A stretch of 64,000 nt of DNA from Arthrobacter sp. ISL-95 (GTDB lineage Bacteria; Actinomycetota; Actinomycetes; Actinomycetales; Micrococcaceae), in contig NZ_JAGGPR010000007.1 in assembly GCF_018613695.1 (NCBI RefSeq), positions 62,001-126,000 of the forward strand, read 5' to 3'. Positions 18,678 through 26,915 of this stretch are shown in pieces. Positions within the stretch are counted from its first letter, which is position 1. Each line of letters opens with the position of its first letter. The position numbers were made by a program, and so were the translations under genes. The notes under the pieces were generated by a model. The model was not told where the DNA came from, searched no databases, and saw nothing but the letters and a program-made list of their open reading frames with translations.

Positions 18678-18819
18678 CCCCACGACCTAATAACACCATC
18701 ACCATCAGAAGCCGACTGCACTGCGATTGTGTGTTCGTAAACGGACCGGCTGACGGGCGGCCAAGGGGTCACCCGTTGGTTTCAGAAGTCGTTGCACTGC
18801 TGGATTTTGGGTTGGGCCG

Positions 18820-19433
18820 CTATTTGGCGGCTTCGCTGAGCTTCTGCCGGAATTCCTGCTCGCTGTTTAGGATGAGTTTCTCGCCGTTGAGAAAGAAGGT
18901 GGGGGTGCCGGTCACGCCCAGGGCGGTGCCGTCTGTGACGTCTTTGCGGATCCGGTCTTTGGTCTTGTCATCGGCCACGGCTGCGTCGTAGGCGCTCATG
19001 TCCAATCCCAGGTCCTGGGCGAAAGTTCTGAGCACGGCTGCCTTGGAGTCTTGTCTTTCGCCCCACTGCGGCTGGGTTTTGAACATTTTGGCGTACATCT
19101 CGGTTGACGAAGGTGATCCGGTCCCCGTATTCCTTTTTCAGCTCCTGCACGAGGGGTTCGGCGGCACGGCAAGACTCGCATTCGAAGTCCAGGAATTCCA
19201 CCAGCTGCGCTTTCTCGGTTGTCGGGGACGTCACCCGGTGGCTGTCTTCACGGACCAGCTGCGCATCCGCTGCGGGCTGTGCCGCCGGAGGTGTCGGCTT
19301 GGTCGAGGTGAAGACCGCGTACCAGATCAGGCCTGCCGCGACGATGGCAGCCAGTAGGATCCAGATGGCCGCGCGGATTTTTCTTGCAGTGTCGGCTGGT
19401 TTCGGGGCGGGCGCTGTTGTTGTGCTGTGTCAT
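18820..19433 (-). pseudogene. DsbA-family thiol protein, deleted and frameshifted
   Basis: The start ATG at 19433 overlaps the stop of the upstream CDF remnant (CTGATG). A membrane anchor (AAIWILLAAIVAAGLIWYAV) and the start of the thioredoxin fold (LVEFLDFECESCRAAEP, with the CxxC motif) are readable in one frame. The end (YAKMFKTQPQWGERQ to GVTGTPTFFLNGEKL) is in another. Two changes are needed: a frameshift near 19385-19435 and a deletion of about 30 residues at about 19100, where ITFVNR jumps to EMYAKMF. The gene would have encoded an extracytoplasmic disulfide oxidoreductase. It sits in the metal-response region. Confidence 0.8.
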
Positions 19434-19590
19434 CAGTGCGGCAAGCTTTCCTGGTCGCGGTGGGCGGCTGGTTCGATCTGGAAAGTGGAGTGTTCGACGC
19501 TGACGTCGAAGTGTTCGGCCACGCAGCGCTGCTGGTCCGTCAGCATGGTGGCGTGCCCGTCGGTCATACCTGGAGACGCGCGGGCTGTCC
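19433..19590 (-). pseudogene. Remnant of a cation diffusion facilitator C-terminus
   Basis: The last 45-50 residues of a CDF-type exporter remain: MTDGHATMLTDQQRCVAEHF, then SVEHSTFQIEPAAH, ending at a TGA that overlaps the start of the DsbA remnant. The VEHSTFQIEP strand is typical of the CDF cytoplasmic domain. The rest of the gene is missing. Confidence 0.5.
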
Positions 19591-19608
19591 GGCCCGGACT
19601 GCTGGTCC

Positions 19609-19923
19609 TCATGCCTCTGCGGCACTCCCACGCACGGCGGCGCGGAGCAACCCGGTCGAGGGAAGCCGGGCCATGGTGTCCTCCGAGGCGTATACGCGGC
19701 AGCTCAGGGCCGGGGCTGACAGGGCGGGGAACAAGTCCTGCCCGTTCACTATGAACGATGGTGAACCGTGGAAATTCAGTGCCTCGGCCTCGGCCTCGGA
19801 GGTAACCTCGCGCACGAGGAGGTCCCCAGCGTCTCGTCCTTCGGCTGCCAGGGCCTGACGGAACAGTTCCAGGGCCGGCCCGCTGTTCGGGCAGCCAGGG
19901 ATGGTGCGCAGTTCGTAGTCCAT
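19609..19923 (-). CDS. Thioredoxin-like small protein
   Basis: The 104-residue product begins MDYELRTIPGCPNSGPALELF, a thioredoxin-fold start with a CxxS motif, and continues with a cis-Pro-like turn, FHGSPSFIVNGQDLFP. This layout matches small glutaredoxin/thioredoxin-like proteins found in actinobacterial mercury and heavy-metal loci. It lies just downstream (4 bases) of the CDF-like transporter and CmtR-type regulator and is likely in the same operon. A role in thiol or metal handling is inferred from fold and neighbours. Confidence 0.65.
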   Translation of the reverse strand: MDYELRTIPGCPNSGPALELFRQALAAEGRDAGDLLVREVTSEAEAEALNFHGSPSFIVNGQDLFPALSAPALSCRVYASEDTMARLPSTGLLRAAVRGSAAEA

Positions 19924-19926
19924 GGC

Positions 19927-20781
19927 TCAGCCGTCCCTGGGCCCCAGCGAGAGGTTGCGCGTCTTTGGCTCCGGACTTGAATCCGAACCACAGCCTTCGC
20001 AGCAGCCGCGCGCCTCGGCCGACTCAGCGTCCAGCTTCGGGGTTGTGCGCGGGTCAGGGCCTGTTTGGCTTTCGTCCTGGCTCACGTCTGCGTGCGTTTC
20101 AGCGATAGCGCAGCAATCGTCCGTTACGGCGGCGGGCAGGTCGTGGCTGTGCGGGACGGTGCAGCAGACATCGCCGCGCCAGGCGTTGATGCCTTCGCGG
20201 ACGGCGATCACCGCGATGATCAGGGCTGCGCCGGCGTCTGCCCACCACCAGCCCAACGTGCTGTTCAGCACCAGTCCTACCAGCAAAACCGCGGAGAGGT
20301 AGGTGCACAGCAGGGTCTGCTTGGAGTCCGCTACCGCGGTCTTGGATCCGAGTTCCCGTCCGGCCCGGCGCTGAAGCCAGGAAAGTACCGGCATGATGGC
20401 CAGGCTCAGGGTCGCGATTACGATGCCCGGTGTCGAGTGCTGCGCTTCGCCGCCGCCGGTCAGGGACCGAACGGAATCCACCGTGACGAACGCCGCGAGG
20501 GCGAAGAAGGAGAAGGCAATGATCCGCAGGGTCAGGTGTTCGCGCCGTTCGGGGTCCTTGGCGGAGAACTGCCACGACAGGGCGAGTGCGGACGCGACCT
20601 CGATCACCGAGTCGAGTCCAAAACCGATCAGCGCCGAGGAGTCCGCGACATTCCCGGCCCAAAGGGCCACGACGGCCTCGACGATGTTATAGGTGATGGT
20701 CGCGGCCGCGAACAGCCGGATCCGCCGACTCAGGACGGCGCGCCGGGAGGCGGTGAGGGTACTCTGCAGTGCCGTGGTCAT
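19927..20781 (-). CDS. CDF-like cation transporter
   Basis: This protein of about 284 residues has six hydrophobic segments and the cation-efflux layout: YNIVEAVVALWAGNVADSSA, GFGLDSVIEVASALAL and WWADAGAALIIAVIAVREG. The last has the second-helix-pair aspartate expected of a CDF metal site. The C-terminal tail is rich in Cys and His (CCTVPHSHDL, DDCCAIAETHAD, GCCEGCGS), plausible metal ligands. The start at 20781 overlaps the stop of the upstream regulator gene (ATGA). Together they form a metal-sensing efflux operon; cadmium or lead are likely signals by analogy with CmtR. Confidence 0.8.
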   Translation of the reverse strand: MTTALQSTLTASRRAVLSRRIRLFAAATITYNIVEAVVALWAGNVADSSALIGFGLDSVIEVASALALSWQFSAKDPERREHLTLRIIAFSFFALAAFVTVDSVRSLTGGGEAQHSTPGIVIATLSLAIMPVLSWLQRRAGRELGSKTAVADSKQTLLCTYLSAVLLVGLVLNSTLGWWWADAGAALIIAVIAVREGINAWRGDVCCTVPHSHDLPAAVTDDCCAIAETHADVSQDESQTGPDPRTTPKLDAESAEARGCCEGCGSDSSPEPKTRNLSLGPRDG

Positions 20782-21104
20782 ACCAGGCATGACCCGTCCG
20801 GAGCGCAGCAGGCGGGGTCAACGGCCAGCACCACGCTGAGCAAGTCGGTGATGGCGTGGCCAAGTCGGGCGTCGGCGAGTTCGTACCGGCTCCGCCGGCC
20901 ATCCGGGACAGCCACCACCAGACCGCAGCCGCGAAGACAGGTCAGGTGGTTGGACATACTCTGCCGTGAGACCCCGAGGGAAACGGCCAGATCCGAGGGG
21001 TAGGCGGAATCGGTGGCCAGCGCCAGGAGGATCCGTGCCCGGGTCGGATCCGAGACAGCGTAGCCGAAGCGGGCCAGCACCGGGGCGTGGGTGAGGGTTT
21101 CCAT
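20778..21104 (-). CDS. cmtR: CmtR-type ArsR family metal sensor
   Basis: This is a 108-residue ArsR winged-helix repressor. The helix-turn-helix is LAVSLGVSRQSMSNHLTCLRGCGL. Cysteines at 56 and 60 in the recognition helix (TCLRGC) and a Cys-rich C-terminus (C99, C100, C106 in DPACCAPDGSC) match the layout of mycobacterial CmtR, where C57, C61 and C102 bind Cd(II)/Pb(II). It is the first gene of a leftward operon with the CDF-like transporter. Metal specificity is by analogy. The short region upstream (21105-21159) should hold its operator. Confidence 0.85.
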   Translation of the reverse strand: METLTHAPVLARFGYAVSDPTRARILLALATDSAYPSDLAVSLGVSRQSMSNHLTCLRGCGLVVAVPDGRRSRYELADARLGHAITDLLSVVLAVDPACCAPDGSCLV

Positions 21105-21159
21105 AAAACTAAAGTACAGCTCTAGGTGTATTCACGCAATTGTGTATTGAAAGCGGGGA

Positions 21160-21498
21160 TCAGCCGGCGTTCCGCGGCGCGAACATGATCACGGCCACTC
21201 CGAGCAGGCAGATCACCGAGCCGGTGATGTCCCACCGGTCGGGCAGGAAGCCGTCGAAGACTACGCCCCAGGCCAGGGAGCCGGCAACGAAAACGCCTCC
21301 GTAAGCGGCAAGGATCCGGCCGAAGTTGGCGTCGGGCTGCAGGGTCGCGGCGAAGCCGTAGATGCCCAGTGCTAGCACTCCGAGTCCGGCCCACCACCAG
21401 TCCTTACCCTCGCGGACTGCCTGCCACACGAGCCACGCCCCGCCGATCTCGGCCGCTGCGGCCAGGACGAACAGCATGATGGTTTTAGCGATAGTCAC
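21160..21498 (-). CDS. YnfA/UPF0060 family membrane protein
   Basis: The 112-residue protein has four membrane helices and the family signatures [38 protein letters not shown] and [14 protein letters not shown]. It is the usual length for the family. The function is not firmly known; it resembles small multidrug-resistance-type transporters and is often found in metal-resistance regions of actinobacteria. The ATG at 21498 starts just after the ArsR gene to its right, in the same direction, so the two may be cotranscribed. Confidence 0.88.
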   Translation of the reverse strand: MTIAKTIMLFVLAAAAEIGGAWLVWQAVREGKDWWWAGLGVLALGIYGFAATLQPDANFGRILAAYGGVFVAGSLAWGVVFDGFLPDRWDITGSVICLLGVAVIMFAPRNAG

Positions 21499-21525
21499 GG
21501 ATTCATCATTGCAGGGCCCGGCTGC

Positions 21526-21879
21526 TTATCCGTGCCGGGCCTCTCCGGTGACAACGTGGTCTGCGTGGTTGATGGCTTCGTGAATGAGCCTGATGAGGTG
21601 CCCGTCCCGAAGGGTATAAATGATGTGCCGGCCATTCTTGCGGGTATCAACCAGACCGCTCAGGCGGAGCTTCGCCAAGTGCTGGCTGACCACGGTGCGG
21701 GGCACCCCGGAAGCGTCCGTCAGCTCCGTGACGGTTCGCGGGCCCGCACTCAGTTGCCACAGCAGGTGAAGGCGGGTGGGTTCAGCGAGCATCCGCAGCG
21801 TTTCGCTGGCCGCCGCCAGATGCTCCGGTCCGGGTGTGACCGGATGGACCAGGGACGGTTGTTCATCGGCTGTGCTCAA
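21526..21879 (-). CDS. ArsR family repressor with CzrA-type metal site
   Basis: This is a 117-residue winged-helix repressor (AEPTRLHLLWQLSAGPRTV, DASGVPRTVVSQHLAKLRLSG). The last helix carries Asp92, His94, His105 and His108. Their spacing (0, +2, +13, +16) is identical to the alpha-5 Zn(II)/Co(II) site of CzrA/SmtB-type sensors, so this is probably a zinc, cobalt or nickel sensor. I chose a TTG start at 21879 with AAGGA upstream; it overlaps the stop of the MFS gene by 17 bases, meaning that transporter and sensor share an mRNA. A palindromic operator lies upstream of the MFS gene. Confidence 0.8.
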   Translation of the reverse strand: MSTADEQPSLVHPVTPGPEHLAAASETLRMLAEPTRLHLLWQLSAGPRTVTELTDASGVPRTVVSQHLAKLRLSGLVDTRKNGRHIIYTLRDGHLIRLIHEAINHADHVVTGEARHG

Positions 21880-23125
21880 CGGGTTCCTTCGGTGAGGCGG
21901 ATGCAATGCCCGGCGCGGGTGAGCGCCGTGGCCAGGACAGGAATGCTCCTGCACTGCCGATTATCGCAATGATTGCCAAGACCAGTGCGGCCCAGCCCAG
22001 TCCGGCCTGCGCGCCGACCCAGCCCGCGAGGGGGTAGGTGAGGATGTAGCAGGCGTGGGAGAGGGAGAACTGGGCCGTGAAAACGTATGGTCTGGTGTGC
22101 TCATCGGAGGCATCACGCAGCAGCCGGGCGGAGGGCGTGAGGATGGTCGAATTCGCGGCACCGAGAATGGCCCACAGTGTCAGCAGCAGCCACCACCCGG
22201 TGTCCGGGGACGCCAGGAACGTCACCGCCGCGGCACCTGCGAGGGCCAGCGGGATTACGGCTGCGCCGGTAAGCATCACCGCCCGGTCCCCGAACCGGTC
22301 CAGGATCCGCGGCGCGGACAAAGCGACGAGCATTGACCCGACGCCGAAACATGCCAGGGCCAGGGCCAGATCCGTGTCCGGACGGTGCAACACGTCGCGG
22401 ACGTAGATTACGGTGTTGACCAGTATCAGGGCGGTGGGTGCGGCGACGACCAGGTTCAGGGCCAGCAGCGACCGCAGCCGCCGGTCGCGCCAGAAGATCC
22501 GCGCCCCTAGGGTGGCCCTGTGCCACAACGACGCCTGTGGTCCGGCCGGTGCAGGAGTCCTGGGCAGTGCCGTGACGGCGACCATGAACGCCGAGAAGAG
22601 GAACCCGGCAACGGTACCCAGGAACAGCTTGTTGTAGCTCAGAACGGTCAAAAGCAGCGCCGCGGCCGCCGGGCTAACCAGCGCCTCCATGTCATAGGCC
22701 AGCCGGGACAGCGACAGCGCGTGGGTGTAGTCCCGCCCGTCTTTCAGGATCGTGGGGATCAGTGACTGGAATGCCGGGGTGAAGGTGGCCGAGGCGGACT
22801 GCAGCACGAAGGTCACGACGTAGATCTGCCAGGTCTCCGTGATAAAAGGCAGGCACAGCGCCATGGCAGCCCGAATCAGGTCCGCCCCGATCAGCACCGG
22901 CTTCTTCGGCAGCCGTGCAACCAGCGCCGTGATCAGCGGCGCCAGACCCACGTAAGCCAGCATCTTGACCGTCAGCGCCGTACCCAGGACCGCCCCGGCG
23001 TTGCTGCCCGCCAGATCATAGGCCAGCAGACCAAGGGCCACCGTCAAAAGACCCGTTCCTGCCAGCGCCACCACCTGCGCGGCGAACAGGCGCCGGTACG
23101 TCCCGTTCCGCAAAACCGACAGCAT
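21863..23125 (-). CDS. MFS exporter cotranscribed with the ArsR sensor
   Basis: This is a protein of about 420 residues with 12 membrane segments: GTYRRLFAAQVVALAGTGLLT and ALVARLPKKPVLIGADLIRA, the MFS helix 2-3 loop region. It resembles the NreB/enterobactin-exporter-like efflux group. The ATG at 23125 is preceded by GAGGAG at 6 bases; the longer upstream frame crosses the operator palindrome and is not coding. Its coupling to a CzrA-type sensor predicts export of a divalent metal or metal chelate. The substrate is inference. Confidence 0.82.
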   Translation of the reverse strand: MLSVLRNGTYRRLFAAQVVALAGTGLLTVALGLLAYDLAGSNAGAVLGTALTVKMLAYVGLAPLITALVARLPKKPVLIGADLIRAAMALCLPFITETWQIYVVTFVLQSASATFTPAFQSLIPTILKDGRDYTHALSLSRLAYDMEALVSPAAAALLLTVLSYNKLFLGTVAGFLFSAFMVAVTALPRTPAPAGPQASLWHRATLGARIFWRDRRLRSLLALNLVVAAPTALILVNTVIYVRDVLHRPDTDLALALACFGVGSMLVALSAPRILDRFGDRAVMLTGAAVIPLALAGAAAVTFLASPDTGWWLLLTLWAILGAANSTILTPSARLLRDASDEHTRPYVFTAQFSLSHACYILTYPLAGWVGAQAGLGWAALVLAIIAIIGSAGAFLSWPRRSPAPGIASASPKEPVEHSR

Positions 23126-23141
23126 CAGCAACTCCTCATCA

Positions 23142-23165
23142 GTGCATATGTGCGTATACGTGCAC
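23142..23165. promoter_or_regulatory. Palindromic ArsR-type operator
   Basis: GTGCATATGTGCGTATACGT followed by GCAC is an imperfect inverted repeat (GTGCA..TGCAC ends with an ATAT/GTATA core) placed 17 bases before the MFS start. It suits autoregulation of the MFS-arsR operon by the CzrA-type sensor. Confidence 0.55.
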
Positions 23166-23433
23166 TTAAAGAGTAACCCGAGAGGATGACATTCGGGCCG
23201 ATACCGCCGGGCATCGCCGTCCTTCTCACTAACGAAGGATTTCAAGAACAGGTTGATTTGAATCGTGGTGTTCGTGGTGTTCGTGGCGAGCGGCTGTGAA
23301 GTGGCGCCTTTATGCGGAAAACCGACGTTCTGACGAAAAGCGGGGTTCAGGGCCCGTCGTTCTCACAAATAGTTCTCGAAACGGTACGGTGGAAGCAACG
23401 CCCCGAACTGAGTTTTGAGAAGAGAAACACTCC
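23166..23433. other. Candidate res site upstream of the serine recombinase
   Basis: I see no gene in these 268 bases. CGTTCTGACGAAAAG (23326-23340) and CGTTCTCACAAATAG (23358-23372) are direct repeats matching at 12 of 15 bases, 32 bases apart in phase, followed by a third partial TTCTCGAAA. A short TGGTGTTCG tandem lies at about 23264-23287. This arrangement suits binding subsites for the adjacent resolvase. Confidence 0.4.
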
Positions 23434-24021
23434 ATGACCACACACCGCATCGGCTACGCCCGGGTCTCCACCCGGGACCAGAACTTGGACCTGCAGATCA
23501 GCGCCCTGAAGAAGGCCGGATGCGACAAAATCTACGAAGACACGATCAGCGGCACCACGTCCCAACGCCCCGGACTCGACCAGGCGCTGGACACCCTGCG
23601 TGACGGTGACACCCTGGTGGTGTGGAAGCTAGACCGTCTGGGTCGGAGCGTGAAAGACATCCTGGAATTCGCCGGCGACCTGAATAACCGCGGCGTAGGC
23701 TTCGTCAGCCTCACCGATGCAATCGATACCACTACGGTCTCCGGGCGCTTCTTCTTCAACGTCATGGCATCCCTGGCCCAAATGGAACGGGAACTCATGG
23801 TCGAACGTACCCAAGCCGGACTCCGGGCCGCGCGGGAACAAGGACGGGTAGGCGGCCGCAAACGCATAATGACGGAAGCCAAGATCCGCTCCGCCCGCAA
23901 ACTCCTCACCCAGGGAACATCGCCCCGGGAAGTTGCCAACAGCCTCGGCGTCTCCGTCCCTACCCTCTACCGGTGGGTCCCGGCCGCCGGCACTACTGAG
24001 GCTTCAAAGCAGAGTTCCTGA
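23434..24021 (+). CDS. Serine recombinase (resolvase/invertase family)
   Basis: This is a 195-residue small serine recombinase. The catalytic Ser is in IGYARVSTRDQNLDLQ (Ser12); conserved arginines lie in WKLDRLGRS and MERELMVERTQAGL; the C-terminal Hin-type helix-turn-helix is TSPREVANSLGVSVPTLYRW. Such enzymes resolve or invert DNA at short sites. No transposase lies next to it, so it may be the remains of a Tn3-like element or act on dispersed sites. Candidate binding repeats lie directly upstream. A GAGAAGAG ribosome-binding sequence precedes the ATG. Confidence 0.92.
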   Translation: MTTHRIGYARVSTRDQNLDLQISALKKAGCDKIYEDTISGTTSQRPGLDQALDTLRDGDTLVVWKLDRLGRSVKDILEFAGDLNNRGVGFVSLTDAIDTTTVSGRFFFNVMASLAQMERELMVERTQAGLRAAREQGRVGGRKRIMTEAKIRSARKLLTQGTSPREVANSLGVSVPTLYRWVPAAGTTEASKQSS

Positions 24022-24383
24022 GGTTTGGTGCTGGCGACTGCTGAATTGTTGGCGCAGAGGACTATAAAGCAGAAAGCAGTTCCGTGCACGGCACTTTTGA
24101 CATTTCCGTGTCCATACTCGTCTGCACCACCCCCGGGATCGCGCGAAATAGAGTGCAGTCGACTTTTGAAAACGACAGATTCCGGACGGTGGGGGAGTGT
24201 CCCACCGGGGTGTTCCAGTTCAAGGAACTGGGACACGCGCACGTAACGTCACGTGAGCCCTAGTTGATGTGGGGAAGTCCTTAAATAGTAAGGCTGCTTA
24301 TGGTATTTTCTGATCACGGAACTTTCAGCGGGTCTGTACCGCTCTGGGTCCGGAAACGTCTTGGCTGACCGAGGAGAAGAAAA
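24022..24383. other. Intergenic stretch with dispersed repeat copy A
   Basis: I see no gene in these 362 bases. The notable element is the palindrome at 24210-24236, described separately. The segment 24335-24380 probably holds the promoter of the DUF4383 gene. Confidence 0.4.
24210..24236. repeat. Dispersed 27/28-bp inverted repeat, copy A
   Basis: GTGTTCCAGTTC, spacer AAG, GAACTGGGACAC. It is closely related to elements at 48644-48671 and 51233-51260. Function is unknown; a recombination site, a mobile palindrome or a terminator are possible. Confidence 0.6.
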
Positions 24384-24848
24384 ATGACATCTGCCCAAAC
24401 CCCCGCCCGGAGCCGCGCCACCATCCAACGAGCCGCGCAAGTGGTTGGTGCGGTATTCCTTCTCGTCGGTGTCCTCGGGTTTATCCCGGGGGTTACCACC
24501 GGCTATGACTCCCTGGCTTTTGCCGGCCATGATTCGGAAGCACTCCTTTTGGGCATCTTCCAAGTCTCAATCCTGCATAACATCGTGCATCTGCTGTTCG
24601 GTGTGGCTGGCCTGTTGATGGCGCGAACCCCCTCCCAATCCCGGAACTACCTGATCGGTGGAGGAGCCGTGTATCTAGTGTTGTGGATCTATGGGTTGGT
24701 TATCGATCAGGAGTCTGCGGCCAACTTCGTCCCGGTCAACAGCGCTGATAACTGGCTTCACCTGATTCTGGGTGTGGGCATGATCGCCCTGGGCGTGGTG
24801 CTTAGCCGCCGGACCGCGGACAGGACCGGCGCCGCCCCTCAGCGGTAA
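24384..24848 (+). CDS. DUF4383 domain membrane protein
   Basis: This 154-residue protein has four membrane helices and the typical layout of the family: QVVGAVFLLVGVLGFIPGVTT, a loop with GIFQVSILHNIVHLLFGVAGL, then YLIGGGAVYLVLWIYGL and NWLHLILGVGMIALG. The HNIVHLLFG and NWLHLILG histidine motifs are the family hallmark. The function is unknown; members are common in stress-associated regions of actinobacteria. The ATG at 24384 follows GAGGAGAAGAAAA. It is monocistronic as far as can be seen. Confidence 0.85.
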   Translation: MTSAQTPARSRATIQRAAQVVGAVFLLVGVLGFIPGVTTGYDSLAFAGHDSEALLLGIFQVSILHNIVHLLFGVAGLLMARTPSQSRNYLIGGGAVYLVLWIYGLVIDQESAANFVPVNSADNWLHLILGVGMIALGVVLSRRTADRTGAAPQR

Positions 24849-24916
24849 AGGCTGACACGCTGATTTCGCTACGGCGTTCCCGCCGCCTTCGAATGCCGCT
24901 TTGCCGGAGGAAATTG

Positions 24917-25150
24917 ATGATGGCTAAACCAAGCGTTGAGACATACTACGAAGAGGGCCAGTGGAGGAGCCGCCGCCAGGGCACTGATACGCCTTTCGCT
25001 GTTGGAGGGAGCAGGGCGGAACAACAGCAAAGAGGCCGACAAGCAGCCCAGCGCGACGGTGTGGAGCACATCATCAAAAACCCCGATGGTGTCATAGTTC
25101 AGCGGAACTCCTACCAACACGAACCCCTCCCACCTCAGAACACCAGATAA
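24917..25150 (+). CDS. DUF2188-like small protein
   Basis: This protein of about 77 residues reads KPSVETYYEEGQWRSRRQGT, then an AEQQQRGRQAAQRDGVEHII helix and the hairpin KNPDGVIVQRNSYQHEP. This matches the small DUF2188 family (a reversed-beta fold with ARxxxVEHxIHxxDGxI). GGAGG lies just upstream of the double ATG at 24917/24920. The function is unknown. It stands alone between DUF4383 and MarR genes. Confidence 0.7.
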   Translation: MMAKPSVETYYEEGQWRSRRQGTDTPFAVGGSRAEQQQRGRQAAQRDGVEHIIKNPDGVIVQRNSYQHEPLPPQNTR

Positions 25151-25340
25151 GCCGTCGGAGACCGTGTGTACGTTGTCGCCAGCCATGACGTATCACCGCC
25201 TGGCCACTCAATCGCCGTGATCAGATGATGATTTCACCAGTGCCACCGAACCCGAGGACAACGGCTATCGGACGCAGGGACGGCACGCCGATGCCGGGGG
25301 TCCCGGACCGCGACCGGCAAACCGGCCGATAATGATGGGT

Positions 25341-25742
25341 ATGCCGGACATTGAGAATATGCCCATGCTTCATTTGTTGTCCGTGGCGGCCCGGGCGACG
25401 GAGCGGGTCTGGGATGAGGTACTGCACCCGATCGGTCTGAGCTCCGCCGGTGCCACGGCCTTGAAAATGCTCGCGGTCACCGGTCCGGGCACACAATCAG
25501 CACTCGCTGAGGCCAGTGGGCTCCGGGCTCAAAGTCTGGGAGAGACTCTGGTAAAGCTTGAGGCTCTGGGCTGTATCAAACAACTGCGCCAGGGCCGGGT
25601 AAAGATCGTTTCCCTCTCAGACCGGGGTGCCCAAATGCTCGAACGCATCGACGAAGCTGAACGACAAGTCCTCGCCCGACTCGGGGTCGATGACCGGTTC
25701 CGGACCGAACTCCGAGGACTCGTGTGCACCGCCCTGATCTGA
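25341..25742 (+). CDS. MarR-like regulator (family E, copy 1)
   Basis: This winged-helix protein of about 133 residues begins MPDIENMPMLHLLSVAARATERVW. The recognition region SALAEASGLRAQSLGETLVKLEALG is followed by a wing (QGRVKIVSLSDRGAQML) and a C-terminal dimerisation helix. It is a paralogue of 54803-55216, and both begin with the same MPDIE peptide, which fixes the start here rather than at the upstream ATGs. The signal and targets are unknown. Confidence 0.75.
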   Translation: MPDIENMPMLHLLSVAARATERVWDEVLHPIGLSSAGATALKMLAVTGPGTQSALAEASGLRAQSLGETLVKLEALGCIKQLRQGRVKIVSLSDRGAQMLERIDEAERQVLARLGVDDRFRTELRGLVCTALI

Positions 25743-25842
25743 ATCCGCCGTGTTGGACTGGCAATCCGGCACCCCGGCTCGTCGAGGGCTCAAGTGAGCT
25801 ACTCGGCGCTGCCTTCCTCCCGCCGCGAGCGGAGGGCGCGGG

Positions 25843-26247
25843 GTGAGAGATCCGTTTCCCGAGGGCGACCTTCGCCACGTTCTGTTGCCGCCGACGTTCG
25901 GGCACCACCAGACCCCGGAGATAGTGTTCACGGTTCTGTCCGTTGAGATTTGGGGGACAGGAATTGTCGTCAACATTCATATGAGCCCGAAAGCGGAGGT
26001 CAAGCCTTCGCCTCCGATTATTAGCGTCGAAGATCATCTCGGTACCGTGTATTCCATGCAGACCTCAACATCTCTTGGCTCCCGAAATGTTCAGATCTTC
26101 ACTCCTTCCACACCAACGGCTGCTCGAAGCCTGACGATCAGGTCACCGCAGCCGGGCACCGAGGCTCTCGTTGTGGCCCTTGCCGTGCCGCGGAGCCCCG
26201 GTTCTTTGGAACAGACGCAGCCGGAAAACATCAGACACGAAAACTGA
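25843..26247 (+). CDS. Hypothetical protein
   Basis: A GTG at 25843 behind GGAGGG opens a 134-residue frame: RDPFPEGDLRHVLLPPTFGH, a beta-rich middle (IVFTVLSVEIWGTGIVVNIH) and a Pro/Ser-rich end. There is no known motif. The middle segment looks like genuine protein with alternating hydrophobic residues, and the ribosome-binding site is good, but I cannot name a family. Confidence 0.4.
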   Translation: MRDPFPEGDLRHVLLPPTFGHHQTPEIVFTVLSVEIWGTGIVVNIHMSPKAEVKPSPPIISVEDHLGTVYSMQTSTSLGSRNVQIFTPSTPTAARSLTIRSPQPGTEALVVALAVPRSPGSLEQTQPENIRHEN

Positions 26248-26417
26248 TGCGCGCGACAGGCCACAACAGCCGAGCCCAACCGTCGAATTGGGAGCACCGG
26301 GTTGCTGGCGCCCAGCACCGGAGGACTTCCCGGAGACCGGGGCTATTCCTGCTTCACGCCTGGCGTGGGCTTTCCGAGGATCGCTACCAGCCAGAGCCAG
26401 CGGAGAGTGGCCGAGGG

Positions 26418-26915
26418 CTAGTGACTGCTGGCCCCTTTGCGGGTCTCAGTTCGTGGTTGGATCCACTGGTCGGCAGTGATACCTGTGGCCAGGGAATAGA
26501 TGGTTTTGTGGAACACGTCGATAAGCTGCTCCTGTGTGTTCCAGGTCGCGGGAGGTGCACCCATGCCCGTTGCGTTTTCGAGCGTCTGGTCGAAGGCGAT
26601 CCGCACGGCTGTATGTTTGGCATTCGCCACCGTTCCGCGTATACCGGTAGCCGCCCAGATTCCGCGTAGAGATCCCAGAAGCGCTCCGGTGCCCCAGTGC
26701 ATGAGGTGGTTCCAAAGCAGAGGCTTTTCCTCTTGCTGCGGAGCTCTCCCTAAGAGGGCAAGTAGCGTCCGTGCAGGTATGTAAGAGTTTGCGCGCCTCG
26801 TGAAGGCCTGTTCGACTTTCTCACCGGCAGTCATTGCCGCCACCCCGACCAAACCACATAAGGCGCCTTTCGCGGCCGCCAACAGAAGGGTTTTCCCACG
26901 GGTTTCGCTATCCAT
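26418..26915 (-). CDS. Hypothetical membrane protein (DUF1440-like)
   Basis: This 165-residue protein has a Gly/Ala-rich first membrane segment (AAAKGALCGLVGVAAMTAGEKVEQA) and later segments around HWGTGALLGSLRGIWAATG and FDQTLENATGMGAPPATWN. The GxxAG/MTxxEK layout resembles YagU/DUF1440 inner membrane proteins. The ATG at 26915 (MDSETRGK) has GGGAGC upstream; the longer frame above it lacks family character. The function is unknown. It lies in the same direction as the next small membrane protein gene, 155 bases away. Confidence 0.6.
   Translation of the reverse strand: MDSETRGKTLLLAAAKGALCGLVGVAAMTAGEKVEQAFTRRANSYIPARTLLALLGRAPQQEEKPLLWNHLMHWGTGALLGSLRGIWAATGIRGTVANAKHTAVRIAFDQTLENATGMGAPPATWNTQEQLIDVFHKTIYSLATGITADQWIQPRTETRKGASSH

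Larger units (their letters stand above)
17230..18680 (-). mobile_element. IS110-family insertion sequence (complete)
   Basis: The element consists of one transposase gene (17246-18466), a non-coding left end of about 210 bases upstream of it (to about 18680) and a very short right end. There are no terminal inverted repeats, as expected for IS110. The motif GCTCCTAT occurs at both sides (17233-17240 and 18563-18570). The outer limits are estimated from where similarity to the second copy stops. Confidence 0.75.
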
